A stretch of 64,000 bases of DNA from Falsochrobactrum tianjinense (GTDB lineage Bacteria > Pseudomonadota > Alphaproteobacteria > Rhizobiales > Rhizobiaceae): NCBI RefSeq assembly GCF_019100495.1, contig NZ_JAHRVA010000002.1:117833-181832 (forward strand), read 5' to 3'. The position numbers and the translations under genes were made by a program. This document shows, piece after piece, positions 26,079 to 36,110 of the stretch; positions within the stretch are counted from its first letter, which is position 1; the number at the start of each line of letters is the position of its first letter. The notes below the pieces were generated by a model. That model ran no database searches. It was given only the letters and a program-made list of their open reading frames with translations, and was not told where the DNA came from.

Positions 26079-28193
26079 ATGGACGACAGCAACGATCTCT
26101 TTTCAAGAGTAGTCAACAATGCCAGGGAACGGCAGGTGGAGCAGCAAGTGAATACCACTTCCACATCGCAAGCCGCACCCCGCCCAGCGGTCACGCCGTC
26201 CGTGCCCGCCTCAGCGCTGAAGCCTGCTCGGCTTGCGGAGAAAGCTTTGCCTGTCTCAAGCGGTGACGATTACAATGCTTCATCCATCCGGGTTCTGGAA
26301 GGACTCGAACCCGTGCGCCTGCGCCCTGGCATGTATATTGGCGGCACGGATGAAAAGGCGCTGCATCACCTCTTTGCCGAAGTGATTGACAACTCGATGG
26401 ACGAGGCCGTGGCCGGCCACGCCAATTTCATCGAAGTCAGCCTCGATGCGGAAGGGTTCATAACCGTTTCGGATAATGGGCGAGGTATTCCGGTGGATGA
26501 GCATCCGCAAATGCCCGGCAGGTCGACGCTTGAAGTCATCATGACCAAGCTGCATGCGGGCGGTAAATTCGACGGCAAGGCTTATGAAACTTCCGGCGGC
26601 CTACATGGCGTTGGCGTGTCGGTAGTCAATGCTCTTTCGGATGTGCTCGAAGTGGAAGTGGCGCGCAATCGCCGCCTCTATCGCCAGTGCTTCTCGCGCG
26701 GCCTGCCGCAAGGTGGTTTGGAAGATGTGGGCGAGGTGCATAATCGGCGTGGTACCCGCGTTCGCTTCCACCCCGACCCGGAAATCTTCGGCAAGGTGGC
26801 GCGTTTCGATCCCCACCGGCTTTACCGCATGGCGCGCTCGAAAGCCTATTTGTTTGGTGGCGTTGAAATCCGCTGGAGCTGTGATCCGGCGCTGCTTGAT
26901 CCGAAAAAGGAAACGCCTGAAAAGGCCGTCTTCCATTTCCCCGGCGGCCTCAAAGATTATCTTCAGGCATCGCTTGGCAAGGAGCATCAGGTCACGCGCG
27001 AAATCTTCGCGGGGAAGACTGAAAAGCAGGGCGGGCATGGAGCGGTGGAATGGGCCGTTTCCTGGTATGGAGGCGACGGTTTTGTTAATTCCTATTGTAA
27101 CACCATCCCCACCGGCGACGGCGGCACTCATGAGGCAGGTCTGCGTATTGCGCTTACGCGCGGGCTTAAAGCTTATGCGGAATTGACCAATAATAAGCGC
27201 GCGTCCATCATCACTACCGATGATGTGATGACATCGGCTGCCGCCATGCTTTCAGTCTTTATTCGCGAGCCGGAATTTGTCGGCCAGACCAAGGACAAAC
27301 TGGCGACCGTTGAAGCGCAGCGTATCGTGGAAAACGTGATCCGCGACCCGTTTGATCATTGGCTTGCCGCCTCACCGCAGGAAGCTTCGCGCCTTCTTGA
27401 CTGGGTGGTCGACCGGGCCGAGGAGCGCTTGCGGCGGCGTCAAGAGAAGGAAACTGTTCGCAAAAGTGCAACGCGCAAGCTGCGCCTGCCGGGCAAGCTT
27501 GCCGATTGTACGCAGACTGCGGCTGCGGGCGCGGAACTTTTTATTGTCGAGGGCGACTCGGCAGGCGGTTCCGCCAAGCAGGCGCGCAATCGTGCCACGC
27601 AGGCAATCCTGCCGCTGCGCGGCAAGATTCTCAATGTGGCGAGTGCCGGACGTGAAAAGCTGACCGCCAACCAGCAGATTGCCGATCTGGTGCAGGCGCT
27701 GGGTTCTGGTACGCGCAAGAATTATCGCGAAGACGACCTGCGTTACGACCGCGTCATCATCATGACTGATGCTGACGTAGATGGCGCGCATATCGCATCA
27801 CTGCTGATTACCTTCTTCTATCAGGAGATGCCGGAGCTCATTCGGCACGGCCATCTTTATTTGGCCGTGCCGCCACTCTACCGCCTCAGCCAGGGCGGAA
27901 AGGTTGCTTATGCTCGTGATGACGCGCACAAGGATGAACTGCTCCGCACCATATTTACGGGTCGCGGCAAAATCGAAATAGGACGCTTCAAGGGTCTTGG
28001 TGAAATGCGCGCCGAGCAGCTTAAGGAAACCACGATGGACCCGGCCAAGCGTACGCTTTTGCGTGTACATGTGGACGAAGATTATATCGATGAGACACGC
28101 AACACGGTCGATGAGCTGATGGGGACGAAGCCAGAAGCACGCTTCCGCTTCATTCAGGATCGCGCGGCCTTTGTGGAAGAACTTGACATATAA
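26079..28193 (+). CDS. parE: DNA topoisomerase IV subunit B
   Basis: The ATPase subunit of topoisomerase IV, which separates linked daughter chromosomes. After a variable N-terminus (residues 1-65), the GHKL ATPase shows VLEGLEPVRLRPGMYIGG, EVIDNSMDEAVAG, DNGRGIPVDEHP and TSGGLHGVGVSVVNALS. The Toprim domain shows LFIVEGDSAGGSAKQARN and IMTDADVDGAHI, and the C-terminus GRFKGLGEM. The length of about 704 residues fits alphaproteobacterial ParE rather than GyrB. ATG at 26079 (MDDSNDLF) is chosen over an upstream in-frame GTG/ATG. A terminator begins at its stop codon. Confidence 0.96.
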   Translation: MDDSNDLFSRVVNNARERQVEQQVNTTSTSQAAPRPAVTPSVPASALKPARLAEKALPVSSGDDYNASSIRVLEGLEPVRLRPGMYIGGTDEKALHHLFAEVIDNSMDEAVAGHANFIEVSLDAEGFITVSDNGRGIPVDEHPQMPGRSTLEVIMTKLHAGGKFDGKAYETSGGLHGVGVSVVNALSDVLEVEVARNRRLYRQCFSRGLPQGGLEDVGEVHNRRGTRVRFHPDPEIFGKVARFDPHRLYRMARSKAYLFGGVEIRWSCDPALLDPKKETPEKAVFHFPGGLKDYLQASLGKEHQVTREIFAGKTEKQGGHGAVEWAVSWYGGDGFVNSYCNTIPTGDGGTHEAGLRIALTRGLKAYAELTNNKRASIITTDDVMTSAAAMLSVFIREPEFVGQTKDKLATVEAQRIVENVIRDPFDHWLAASPQEASRLLDWVVDRAEERLRRRQEKETVRKSATRKLRLPGKLADCTQTAAAGAELFIVEGDSAGGSAKQARNRATQAILPLRGKILNVASAGREKLTANQQIADLVQALGSGTRKNYREDDLRYDRVIIMTDADVDGAHIASLLITFFYQEMPELIRHGHLYLAVPPLYRLSQGGKVAYARDDAHKDELLRTIFTGRGKIEIGRFKGLGEMRAEQLKETTMDPAKRTLLRVHVDEDYIDETRNTVDELMGTKPEARFRFIQDRAAFVEELDI

Positions 28194-28230
28194 AGCATGC
28201 TGCGGGTAAGCGGGGCCGCAGCATGCTTTA
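28191..28230 (+). terminator. Terminator of parE
   Basis: AAAGCATGCTGCGG and CCGCAGCATGCTTT form a perfect 14-bp stem around about 10 bases, followed by ATTTCTT. The stem starts inside the parE stop codon. Confidence 0.92.
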
Positions 28231-28291
28231 TTTCTTACTTCGAGACATGCCTTTAGACGGAAAAGCCTTTTCCACCTTTCCAAGGCACGGT

Positions 28292-28474
28292 TTAGTTTTT
28301 CACGTCGATGCCCAATTTGACCTCAATTTCCTCGATGGATTCCTTGACAAAGAACGTCAGATCGGTGCTGGTTGTCACAATACGGCTGCCTGTTCCGTAC
28401 GCGTTGTAGGAAAGAACGTGGTTGAAATTGACCGCGACCTTCTCGCCACTCACATCGGTCAGCATGATCCACAT
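28292..28474 (-). CDS. Small FlbD-like conserved protein, 60 residues
   Basis: Opens MWIMLTDVSGEKVAVNFNHVLSY and ends VKESIEEIEVKLGIDVKN. Its plan, an initial I.LTD..G, a middle value strand and a closing VKES.EEI, resembles the tiny FlbD-type proteins, but similarity by eye is modest and no flagellar gene is near. AGGAGAG precedes the ATG at a good distance. It converges with parE behind the terminator. Function unknown. Confidence 0.72.
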   Translation of the reverse strand: MWIMLTDVSGEKVAVNFNHVLSYNAYGTGSRIVTTSTDLTFFVKESIEEIEVKLGIDVKN

Positions 28475-28552
28475 GGTTACTCTCCTTCCAAAATTCAGAT
28501 TCTTGAATAAGGATAGAACATTTTTCGCCTAAGAGGGAACTGAGTTCGTTAA

Positions 28553-29839
28553 TTAGATGCGATCCATCAGCGCGTACCAGGATAAGGCGAGAAACAAGAG
28601 CGGAGCGCGAAAGGTACGCCCGCCGGGAAAGGCAGGAATGCGCAATTCTTCAAATAGCCTTAGTTTTTCGTGCTTGCCGGAGACAGCTTCCGCATAGAGC
28701 CGCCCCATATAGTTGGCCAGCATCACGCCATGGCCAGAATAGCCGCCGGCGGTGATGATGCCGGGCATCACCTCGCGCACGAAGGGCTGGCGCGGCATGG
28801 TTATGCCCACCGAGCCGCCCCATGAGTGGGTGATCTCGACATTTTCGAGTGCGGGATAGATTTCCACAATCTGGCGACGGATATGGTCGCTGATGTCGCG
28901 CGGGTTATCGGCGGTATAGGCTTCGCGTCCGCCGAACAGCAGCCGTCCGTCTTTCAAGCGCCGGAAATAGCGCACGACGAAACGGGAATCGTCCACCGAC
29001 TCTCCGCCGGGGATCACTGGGCTGTTGTCGCCCAGCGGAACGGTCGCCCCGATGAACGAGCGGATCGGCATGACATGTGCGGCACTCATCGGCTCCAGAT
29101 TGCCACCATAGGCATTTACGGCAATGAAGGCATTCTTCGCGGTAATCGTGCCACGCGCCGTTTCCACTTCGACACGTCCGCTCGCAGTGCGAAGTTTGAT
29201 AGCTTTCGTGTTTTCGTAAAGATGCGCACCAGCCTTTTGTGCAGCCTTTGCCGCACCGATCAGAAATTTTAACGGATGTATATGGCCAGTGCCTGCATCA
29301 TAAACGCCACCGTGATAGCGGTCCGAACCAAGTAGTCCCGCCATTTCCTCTCGCCCGACATAACGAATGTGAGGATAGTTGAAGTGACTTGCCATTAGCT
29401 CTGCATGGCGCTCATAGTTTCTGAGATAGCGCGGCTTGTGCACAGCAGAAATCTGGCCCGGCATATAGTCCATGTCGATGCCATGATCGTGGGCAAAGGT
29501 TAGCATATGGGCCTTGGCTTCTTCCGCCACGTCGAACAGCGCCCTGGCTCGCTCAAAGCCATATTGCTTTTCCAGATCTTCCGCCCATGTCCGCTGCCCG
29601 GTGCCGAACTGCCCGCCATTGCGCCCTGACGCGCCGTCGCCAAAGCGTGCGGCCTCAATCAGTACGACATCTGCGCCCTGCCGGGCCAGATGATAGGCCG
29701 CCGACAGTCCCGTATAACCGCCGCCGATGACGATGACATCCGCCTGCCGCGATCCGTCAAGCTCCGGATATTGCGGTCGGTCGGACACGCTGGCCTCATA
29801 CCATGAAAGGCCGGGAGAGATTGGGGACTGGTATGGCAT
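28553..29839 (-). CDS. puuB: FAD-dependent oxidase, gamma-glutamylputrescine oxidase (PuuB) type
   Basis: A DAO-family flavoenzyme of 428 residues. The N-terminal Rossmann motif DVIVIGGGYTGLSAAYHLARQGADVVLIEA binds FAD, followed by GRNGGQFGTGQRTW as in PuuB/OrdL proteins. C-terminal GRLLFGGREAY and GYSGHGVMLANYMGRL complete the flavin site. The likely reaction is oxidation of gamma-glutamylputrescine to the aldehyde. The start ATG at 29839 fits the family; a longer frame overlaps the neighbouring gene. It lies 10 bases downstream of the PuuA-like gene, supporting a putrescine pathway, as does the nearby potFGHI importer. Confidence 0.88.
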   Translation of the reverse strand: MPYQSPISPGLSWYEASVSDRPQYPELDGSRQADVIVIGGGYTGLSAAYHLARQGADVVLIEAARFGDGASGRNGGQFGTGQRTWAEDLEKQYGFERARALFDVAEEAKAHMLTFAHDHGIDMDYMPGQISAVHKPRYLRNYERHAELMASHFNYPHIRYVGREEMAGLLGSDRYHGGVYDAGTGHIHPLKFLIGAAKAAQKAGAHLYENTKAIKLRTASGRVEVETARGTITAKNAFIAVNAYGGNLEPMSAAHVMPIRSFIGATVPLGDNSPVIPGGESVDDSRFVVRYFRRLKDGRLLFGGREAYTADNPRDISDHIRRQIVEIYPALENVEITHSWGGSVGITMPRQPFVREVMPGIITAGGYSGHGVMLANYMGRLYAEAVSGKHEKLRLFEELRIPAFPGGRTFRAPLLFLALSWYALMDRI

Positions 29840-29849
29840 TGTGAACCGC

Positions 29850-31280
29850 TCAGACGTTGAGCAACAGGAACTCGCGTTCCCATGGGCTGATGACTTCCAT
29901 GAAGGTTTCAAACTCGGCGCGTTTGATCGCCGCATAGGTCGTGACAAATGAACTGCCGATCAGGTTGCGCAGTTCATCGTCCGCTACGAACAGCTCCACC
30001 GCATCGATCAGGCCGCGGGGCAGGTCGATTTCCTTGGTGTTGACGCTGGTCGTGGCGGGCTGGTCCGGCTCGATCTTGTTCACAAGGCCGATAAGCCCGC
30101 AGGCAAGCGAGGAGGCGAGCGCCAGATAAGGGTTGGCATCCGACGAAGGGATGCGGTTTTCCACCCGCCTGCCGCCCGGTTCCGAGCGAGGCACGCGGAA
30201 AGCCGTCGTGCGGTTGTCGTAGCCCCATTTGACATTGACCGGTGCGGAAGCATCCGGCGTCAGACGGCGATAGGAATTCACATAGGGCGCAAACATCACC
30301 AGTGCATTGGGCACATGCTGTTGCATGCCACCGATGAAATGGCGGAAGGCATCGCTTTCGCTGCCATCATCATTGGAGAAGATGTTGCGGCCCGTTTTTT
30401 TGTCCACGATAGACTGGTGGATATGCATCGCCGAGCCCGGCTGGCCCTGAATGGGCTTGGCCATGAAGGTGGCGTACATATCGTGTTTCAGCGCCGCTTC
30501 GCGAATCGTGCGCTTGAACATGAATACCTGATCGGCCAGTTCCACCGGGTCGCCATGGCGCAGGTTGATTTCAAGCTGGCCCGCTCCTTCTTCGTGGATC
30601 AGCGTGTCGATCTCCAGCCCCTGGCCTTCGGAGAAGTGATAGATATCGTCGATCAGTTCGTCGAACTCGTTGACGCCTGCAATCGAATAGCCCTGCCCGC
30701 CGCCGATAGCGCGGCCCGAACGGCCAACCGGCGGAACCAGCGGATAATCCGGGTCGGGGTTCTTGCGCACGAGGTAGAACTCGATTTCCGGTGCGACAAC
30801 CGGCTTCAGCCCGCGCTTGTTATAGGCGGCCACGACCTTGCGCAGTACATTTCGCGGGGTGAATTCCACCGCACGCCCGTCCTGATAGACGAGATCGCAG
30901 ATCACCTGTGCGGTCGGGTCGGATTCCCACGGCACGGCTGAAAGCGTGGAGAGATCGGGCAGCAGTTTCAGGTCGCCGTCGTCTTCCGGATAATGGAAGC
31001 CATGGCCGTCTTCCGGATAATCACCAGAGATCGTCGTCATGAAAACCCCCGAAGGCAGCGCCAGCGAGGTGTTGGATGTGAATTTCTTGGACGGCATCAT
31101 TTTGCCACGCGCTACCCCAGCCTGATCGGGGGTAATGCATTCGATGTCTTCGATATCACGCCATGCAAGCCATTCGGTCGCTTGTTTCCAGTTCTTCACG
31201 CCGCGCAACGTCTTGACATAAGGAGGAGTACGCCGACGCGGAGTGCGCGTGGCCTTTTTTTCCGTCGTATCAGCTGACAT
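29850..31280 (-). CDS. puuA: Glutamine synthetase family, gamma-glutamylputrescine synthetase (PuuA) type
   Basis: Ligates glutamate to putrescine (or a similar amine) with ATP. At 476 residues it has the GS catalytic barrel: APEIEFYLV, GAGQLEINLRHGDPVELADQ, the ATP site MHIHQSIVDKKTGRNIF and VNVKWGYDNRTTAFRVP, then RRVENRIPSSDANPYLALA. No adenylylation Tyr motif of true GlnA was seen, and the basic N-terminus and overall pattern match PuuA/GlnT-like proteins. The ATG at 31280 is preferred; the ribosome site is weak, and an in-frame ATG lies ten codons upstream (31310). Same operon as puuB. Other GS-like enzymes for other amines are possible. Confidence 0.85.
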   Translation of the reverse strand: MSADTTEKKATRTPRRRTPPYVKTLRGVKNWKQATEWLAWRDIEDIECITPDQAGVARGKMMPSKKFTSNTSLALPSGVFMTTISGDYPEDGHGFHYPEDDGDLKLLPDLSTLSAVPWESDPTAQVICDLVYQDGRAVEFTPRNVLRKVVAAYNKRGLKPVVAPEIEFYLVRKNPDPDYPLVPPVGRSGRAIGGGQGYSIAGVNEFDELIDDIYHFSEGQGLEIDTLIHEEGAGQLEINLRHGDPVELADQVFMFKRTIREAALKHDMYATFMAKPIQGQPGSAMHIHQSIVDKKTGRNIFSNDDGSESDAFRHFIGGMQQHVPNALVMFAPYVNSYRRLTPDASAPVNVKWGYDNRTTAFRVPRSEPGGRRVENRIPSSDANPYLALASSLACGLIGLVNKIEPDQPATTSVNTKEIDLPRGLIDAVELFVADDELRNLIGSSFVTTYAAIKRAEFETFMEVISPWEREFLLLNV

Positions 31281-31352
31281 CAAACACCAAAAAATGATTT
31301 CGTATGCCCGCATGATAGCTGCACCGACCGGCATTGACAAATGCAGCTTTGC

Positions 31353-31380
31353 AAAAAAACCGGCTGGCAGTGCCAGCCGG
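31353..31380 (-). terminator. Terminator of the aceA operon
   Basis: On the minus strand CCGGCTGGCA and TGCCAGCCGG make a perfect 10-bp stem followed by seven T residues. It lies just downstream of the small gene that follows aceA. Confidence 0.93.
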
Positions 31381-31417
31381 AACAATTCACTATGGCGAAC
31401 TCTATATAAGATGTGTT

Positions 31418-31654
31418 CTACCGGTTGTTGGTGACGATAACGGGAATGAGGAGATCGCCCCAGTTGCCGTCGCCGCCATGATGACGGGCCGAACGGACCA
31501 GTTCTACCGAAACGCCTGCCTCGACCGCCTTCATGACCGCCTGATTGAGACGGTGCAGATCGTTGGCGAGCGTGCGGATAGTACTCTGCTGCTCGGTGCT
31601 CATCGAAGAGGACTGCTCTTCGGCTCTTTCCTTGACGCGTACGATCGAAGCCAT
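31418..31654 (-). CDS. Small conserved protein encoded downstream of isocitrate lyase
   Basis: About 78 residues from the ATG at 31654 (MASIVRVKERAEEQ), chosen because GGGAG is well spaced for it; an ATG two codons earlier touches the site. The middle, STIRTLANDLHRLNQAVMKAVEAGVSVELVRSARHHGG, is helical, and the end GNWGDLLIPVIVT may form a strand. No domain is recognised. It follows aceA by 33 bases and precedes the terminator, so it is expressed with isocitrate lyase and may tune the glyoxylate shunt (inference). Confidence 0.75.
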   Translation of the reverse strand: MASIVRVKERAEEQSSSMSTEQQSTIRTLANDLHRLNQAVMKAVEAGVSVELVRSARHHGGDGNWGDLLIPVIVTNNR

Positions 31655-31687
31655 TGTCATTTCTCCCGTAAAACTAGCTTCTTGCAA

Positions 31688-32977
<1,290 letters not shown>

Positions 32978-33140
32978 TTCGGTGTCTCCTCACACTATTC
33001 ACGGGTTTTCGAAGAGCGCTTGCCGCTACTCTTTCTGTGACTGAATTTACATTCTTGCTGGAGGTGAGGCCAGAAAAAGCATGAAAAGCGCCTAAAAAAT
33101 GAAGTAATGCTGTCTGATTATTGACTGTCAGGCCGTGTAA

Positions 33141-33196
33141 AATTGTAAATCTTGTCAAAGATAGAATTCACGGCTACTTTGTCATGAATTGTAAAT
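33141..33196. promoter_or_regulatory. Candidate operators in the aceA/RamB-type intergenic region
   Basis: The 10-mer AATTGTAAAT occurs twice (33141-33150 and 33187-33196), and an inverted relative, AATTTACATT, lies at 33044-33053 nearer aceA. RamB-type regulators bind A+T-rich motifs in such promoters. The link to this regulator is inferred from position and repetition. Confidence 0.45.
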
Positions 33197-33221
33197 ATCG
33201 CCTGTCCAGATCTGGAGCACC

Positions 33222-34631
33222 ATGATGAGCGAGCGCAAGATTTTCGCCGGGCCGCGGATCAGGCGCATCCGTAACGAGCGGGCTCTTACCCAGACGGGGA
33301 TGGCCGAGGCGCTTGGCATTTCGCCGTCCTATCTCAATCTGATCGAGCGCAATCAGCGCCCTTTGACTGTGCAGCTTCTTTTGAAACTCGCAAGTGTCTA
33401 CAAGCTTGATCTGGACAGTCTTCAGGCGGAAAGCGGCGCGATGGTCGCGGGCCTCAAGGAAGTGTTTTCCGACCCGCTTCTGACAGGCGAATTGCCGGGC
33501 GACCAGGAACTGGTGGAAATCGGCGAGGCCGCGCCCAACGCGGCGGCGGGGGTCGTGAAGCTTTACCGCGCCTATCGCGAGCAGCAGCAGCGCCTTTCGG
33601 ATTTGTCGCAATTGCTCTCGCATGAAGGCGGTGAGGCGCAGCTTTCCGCGACGCGCCTGCCTCTCGACGAGGTGCGCGACGTGATGGCGCGAAGGCCCAA
33701 CCATTATCCTCGTATCGAGGAGGAAGCCGAAAGTTTCTTTAGTCTTCTGAAACCGGGCGACGATTTATCCAGTGCGTTGAAAGAGTGGCTGCGGCGCGAG
33801 CACGGCATTACGGTGCGTAGCCTGCCTGTTGCGACCATGCCTAACTGGCGCAGACGCTATGACCGCCACTCGCAGCGGCTTTTCATTTCCGAGCGTCTGT
33901 CGCCTTTCGATCAGTTGCAGGAAATCGCCATGGAAGCGGCCTTGATCCGCATGCAGGTGGTGATCGGTGCTGAGACGGAAGGCTTGAAACTGTCATCGAG
34001 TGAGGCGAAGCGCATTGCGCGTTTCGAACTGGCGCGCTACGCCGCACAGGCGCTGATGATGCCCTATCGGCAGTTCCGCGATGCGGCGGTACGCGCACGT
34101 TACGATGTGGATGTGCTGCGCTCCCGCTTCGGCGTGTCGTTTCAGCAGGCTGCGAACCGTCTCACGACCTTGCAGCGGCAGGGTTCAAGCGCTTTACCGT
34201 TTTTCCTGATGGAAATCGACCATGCGGGCAATCGTCTGCGCCTGGTGGGGGCGGAGGGGTTTCCACTGCGCTTTGGCGGGCAATGTCCCAAATTGCCCGT
34301 CTATGCCGCTTTTGCGCAGGCAGGGCAGGTGCTTGTCGAACCCGCGGAACTTCCCGATGGTTCCGCATATCTCACGATTGCGCGCACGCTGGAAGGGCCG
34401 CAAGGCGCATTCAACGAGCGCCCGCGCCGCACCGCGCTTCTACTCGGCTGTTCGCTGGAAGCGGGGGAGGACACCATTTACGGCGTGGGCTGCGCCGCCA
34501 ATACGGAAATAGGTCCAGCCTGTCGGCTGTGCGAGCGGCAGGGCTGCATTACCCGCGCCGAGCCGCCGTTGACCCGTCCGCTTGGGCTGGACGAGATGGT
34601 TGCGGGGCTGTCAGCCTTCGACTTCCAGTAA
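33222..34631 (+). CDS. RamB/ScfR-type regulator (XRE plus IrrE-like plus short-chain acyl domain)
   Basis: A 469-residue regulator. Residues 10-65 are an XRE helix-turn-helix (IRRIRNERALTQTGMAEALGISPSYLNLIERNQRPLTVQLL). Residues 150-300 are the IrrE-like domain, but HExxH is not visible; the corresponding stretch reads LQEIAMEAALIRMQ, so it is probably not a protease. The C-terminal DUF2083 domain ends with CRLCERQGCITRAEPPL. Such proteins sense short-chain acyl compounds and control acetate or propionate metabolism. It is divergent from aceA, the probable target. Tandem ATGs at 33222 and 33225 are both possible. Confidence 0.9.
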   Translation: MMSERKIFAGPRIRRIRNERALTQTGMAEALGISPSYLNLIERNQRPLTVQLLLKLASVYKLDLDSLQAESGAMVAGLKEVFSDPLLTGELPGDQELVEIGEAAPNAAAGVVKLYRAYREQQQRLSDLSQLLSHEGGEAQLSATRLPLDEVRDVMARRPNHYPRIEEEAESFFSLLKPGDDLSSALKEWLRREHGITVRSLPVATMPNWRRRYDRHSQRLFISERLSPFDQLQEIAMEAALIRMQVVIGAETEGLKLSSSEAKRIARFELARYAAQALMMPYRQFRDAAVRARYDVDVLRSRFGVSFQQAANRLTTLQRQGSSALPFFLMEIDHAGNRLRLVGAEGFPLRFGGQCPKLPVYAAFAQAGQVLVEPAELPDGSAYLTIARTLEGPQGAFNERPRRTALLLGCSLEAGEDTIYGVGCAANTEIGPACRLCERQGCITRAEPPLTRPLGLDEMVAGLSAFDFQ

Positions 34632-34859
34632 GGGCGCGATATTTCGGTTCTGGCGGTCTGCGGGTTCTCACCTCCCACCATTTTCGACGCGGCAGAGACC
34701 AAATCTCACCGCCGCTACAGCTGAACTCGGCACAATTTTTGTGTTTGTCACGTCATGAGGTGGTTGACGAACGCGGTGCAATCTAAAAAAGTGCAATAAA
34801 GAAATTGTATATCCACCTTGAACCTGCACAGGAAATTGATGTGCAGAATGGAGCACGCG

Positions 34860-35963
34860 ATGGGGATCAAATCCTTCCTTCTGGCGACAACCGTGATCAC
34901 GGGTTTTGTAGCTGCCGCCACATTGTCCGCCAGTGCGCAGGAGCGGGTGGTCAATATCTATAACTGGTCGGATTATATCGACGATTCCATCCTGAAGGAT
35001 TTCACCAAGGAAACCGGGATCAAAGTCGTTTACGACGTTTATGATTCCAACGAACTTCTTGAAACCAAACTTCTGGCGGGCGGTAGCGGCTATGATGTCG
35101 TGGTGCCGTCGGGCGAGTTTCTTGGTCGCCAGATTCCGGCAGGCGTCTTCCTGAAGCTCGACAAGGAAAAACTGCCGAACATCAAGAATATGTGGGGCGA
35201 AATTTCCGATCGCGTGATGGTTTACGATCCAGGCAACGAATATTCCGTCAACTATATGTGGGGCACGACCGGTATCGGCTATAACAAGGCCAGGATCAAG
35301 GAAGCGCTGGGCACGGATACGATTGATTCATGGGATGCTCTTTTTGATCCGGAGAAATCGGCAAAGCTGAAGGATTGCGGTATCTACTTGCTCGATTCTG
35401 CCAGCGAAATGCTGCGTCCGGCTTTGAATTATCTGGGGTTGGACCCCAATTCACCGTCGCCGGACGATTTGCAGAAGGCGCAGGACCTCTATCTGAAAGT
35501 TCGCCCGAATATCCGCAAGTTCCACTCGTCGGAATATATCAATGCACTGGCGAACGGCGATATCTGCATGGCCGTGGGCTATTCGGGTGACATTTTCCAG
35601 GCGCGTGACCGGGCAGAAAAAGCCAATCAGGGTGTGGAAATCGGTTATTCGATCCCGAAAGAAGGTGCGCTGATCTGGTTCGACCAGATGGCGATCCCTG
35701 CCGACGCCAAGCATGTGCCGGAAGCGCTCGAATTCATCAATTACATGATGCGTCCGGAAGTGGCGGCCAAAGCTTCGAACTATGTGTTCTACGCCAATGG
35801 TAACAAGGCTTCGCAGGAATTCATCGAAAAGGAAATTCTCGACGATCCGGAAATCTATCCGACAGAAGACGTCATGAAGAAACTGTTCGTGCCGTCGCCA
35901 TACGACACCAAGACCCAGCGCGTGGTGACTCGCGTCTGGACCAAGATTGTCACCGGCCAGTAA
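34860..35963 (+). CDS. potF: Putrescine-binding periplasmic protein
   Basis: A 367-residue solute-binding protein. A signal peptide (MGIKSFLLATTVITGFVAAATLSASAQ) precedes the mature domain starting ERVVNIYNWSDYIDD, almost the same as E. coli PotF. VPSGEFLGRQI, YMWGTTGIGYN and SGDIFQARDRA line the ligand cleft; the aromatic and acidic residues fit diamine binding. GGAG lies 6 bases before the ATG at 34860. It begins potFGHI; a hairpin between potF and potG may let the binding protein be made in excess. Confidence 0.95.
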   Translation: MGIKSFLLATTVITGFVAAATLSASAQERVVNIYNWSDYIDDSILKDFTKETGIKVVYDVYDSNELLETKLLAGGSGYDVVVPSGEFLGRQIPAGVFLKLDKEKLPNIKNMWGEISDRVMVYDPGNEYSVNYMWGTTGIGYNKARIKEALGTDTIDSWDALFDPEKSAKLKDCGIYLLDSASEMLRPALNYLGLDPNSPSPDDLQKAQDLYLKVRPNIRKFHSSEYINALANGDICMAVGYSGDIFQARDRAEKANQGVEIGYSIPKEGALIWFDQMAIPADAKHVPEALEFINYMMRPEVAAKASNYVFYANGNKASQEFIEKEILDDPEIYPTEDVMKKLFVPSPYDTKTQRVVTRVWTKIVTGQ

Positions 35964-36011
35964 GCGCCAGACAGTGCGAGGGGCGCTTAAAGGCCCCGCC
36001 CGACATCGTGA

Positions 36012-36045
36012 AGAGCGGCTCCCTGTAAAGACAGAGGGCCGCTCT
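36012..36045 (+). other. Hairpin between potF and potG
   Basis: AGAGCGGC and GCCGCTCT pair, extended inward by CCTGT and ACAG with a small internal loop. It lacks a long U-run. Its place suggests partial termination or 3' protection of the potF message. Confidence 0.5.
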
Positions 36046-36110
36046 GCGTCTTGTAACAGCAGGCTGACGGCTTGGGGGTAGAGTTCCAGACAGGTCGATA
36101 GGGGAACGGA

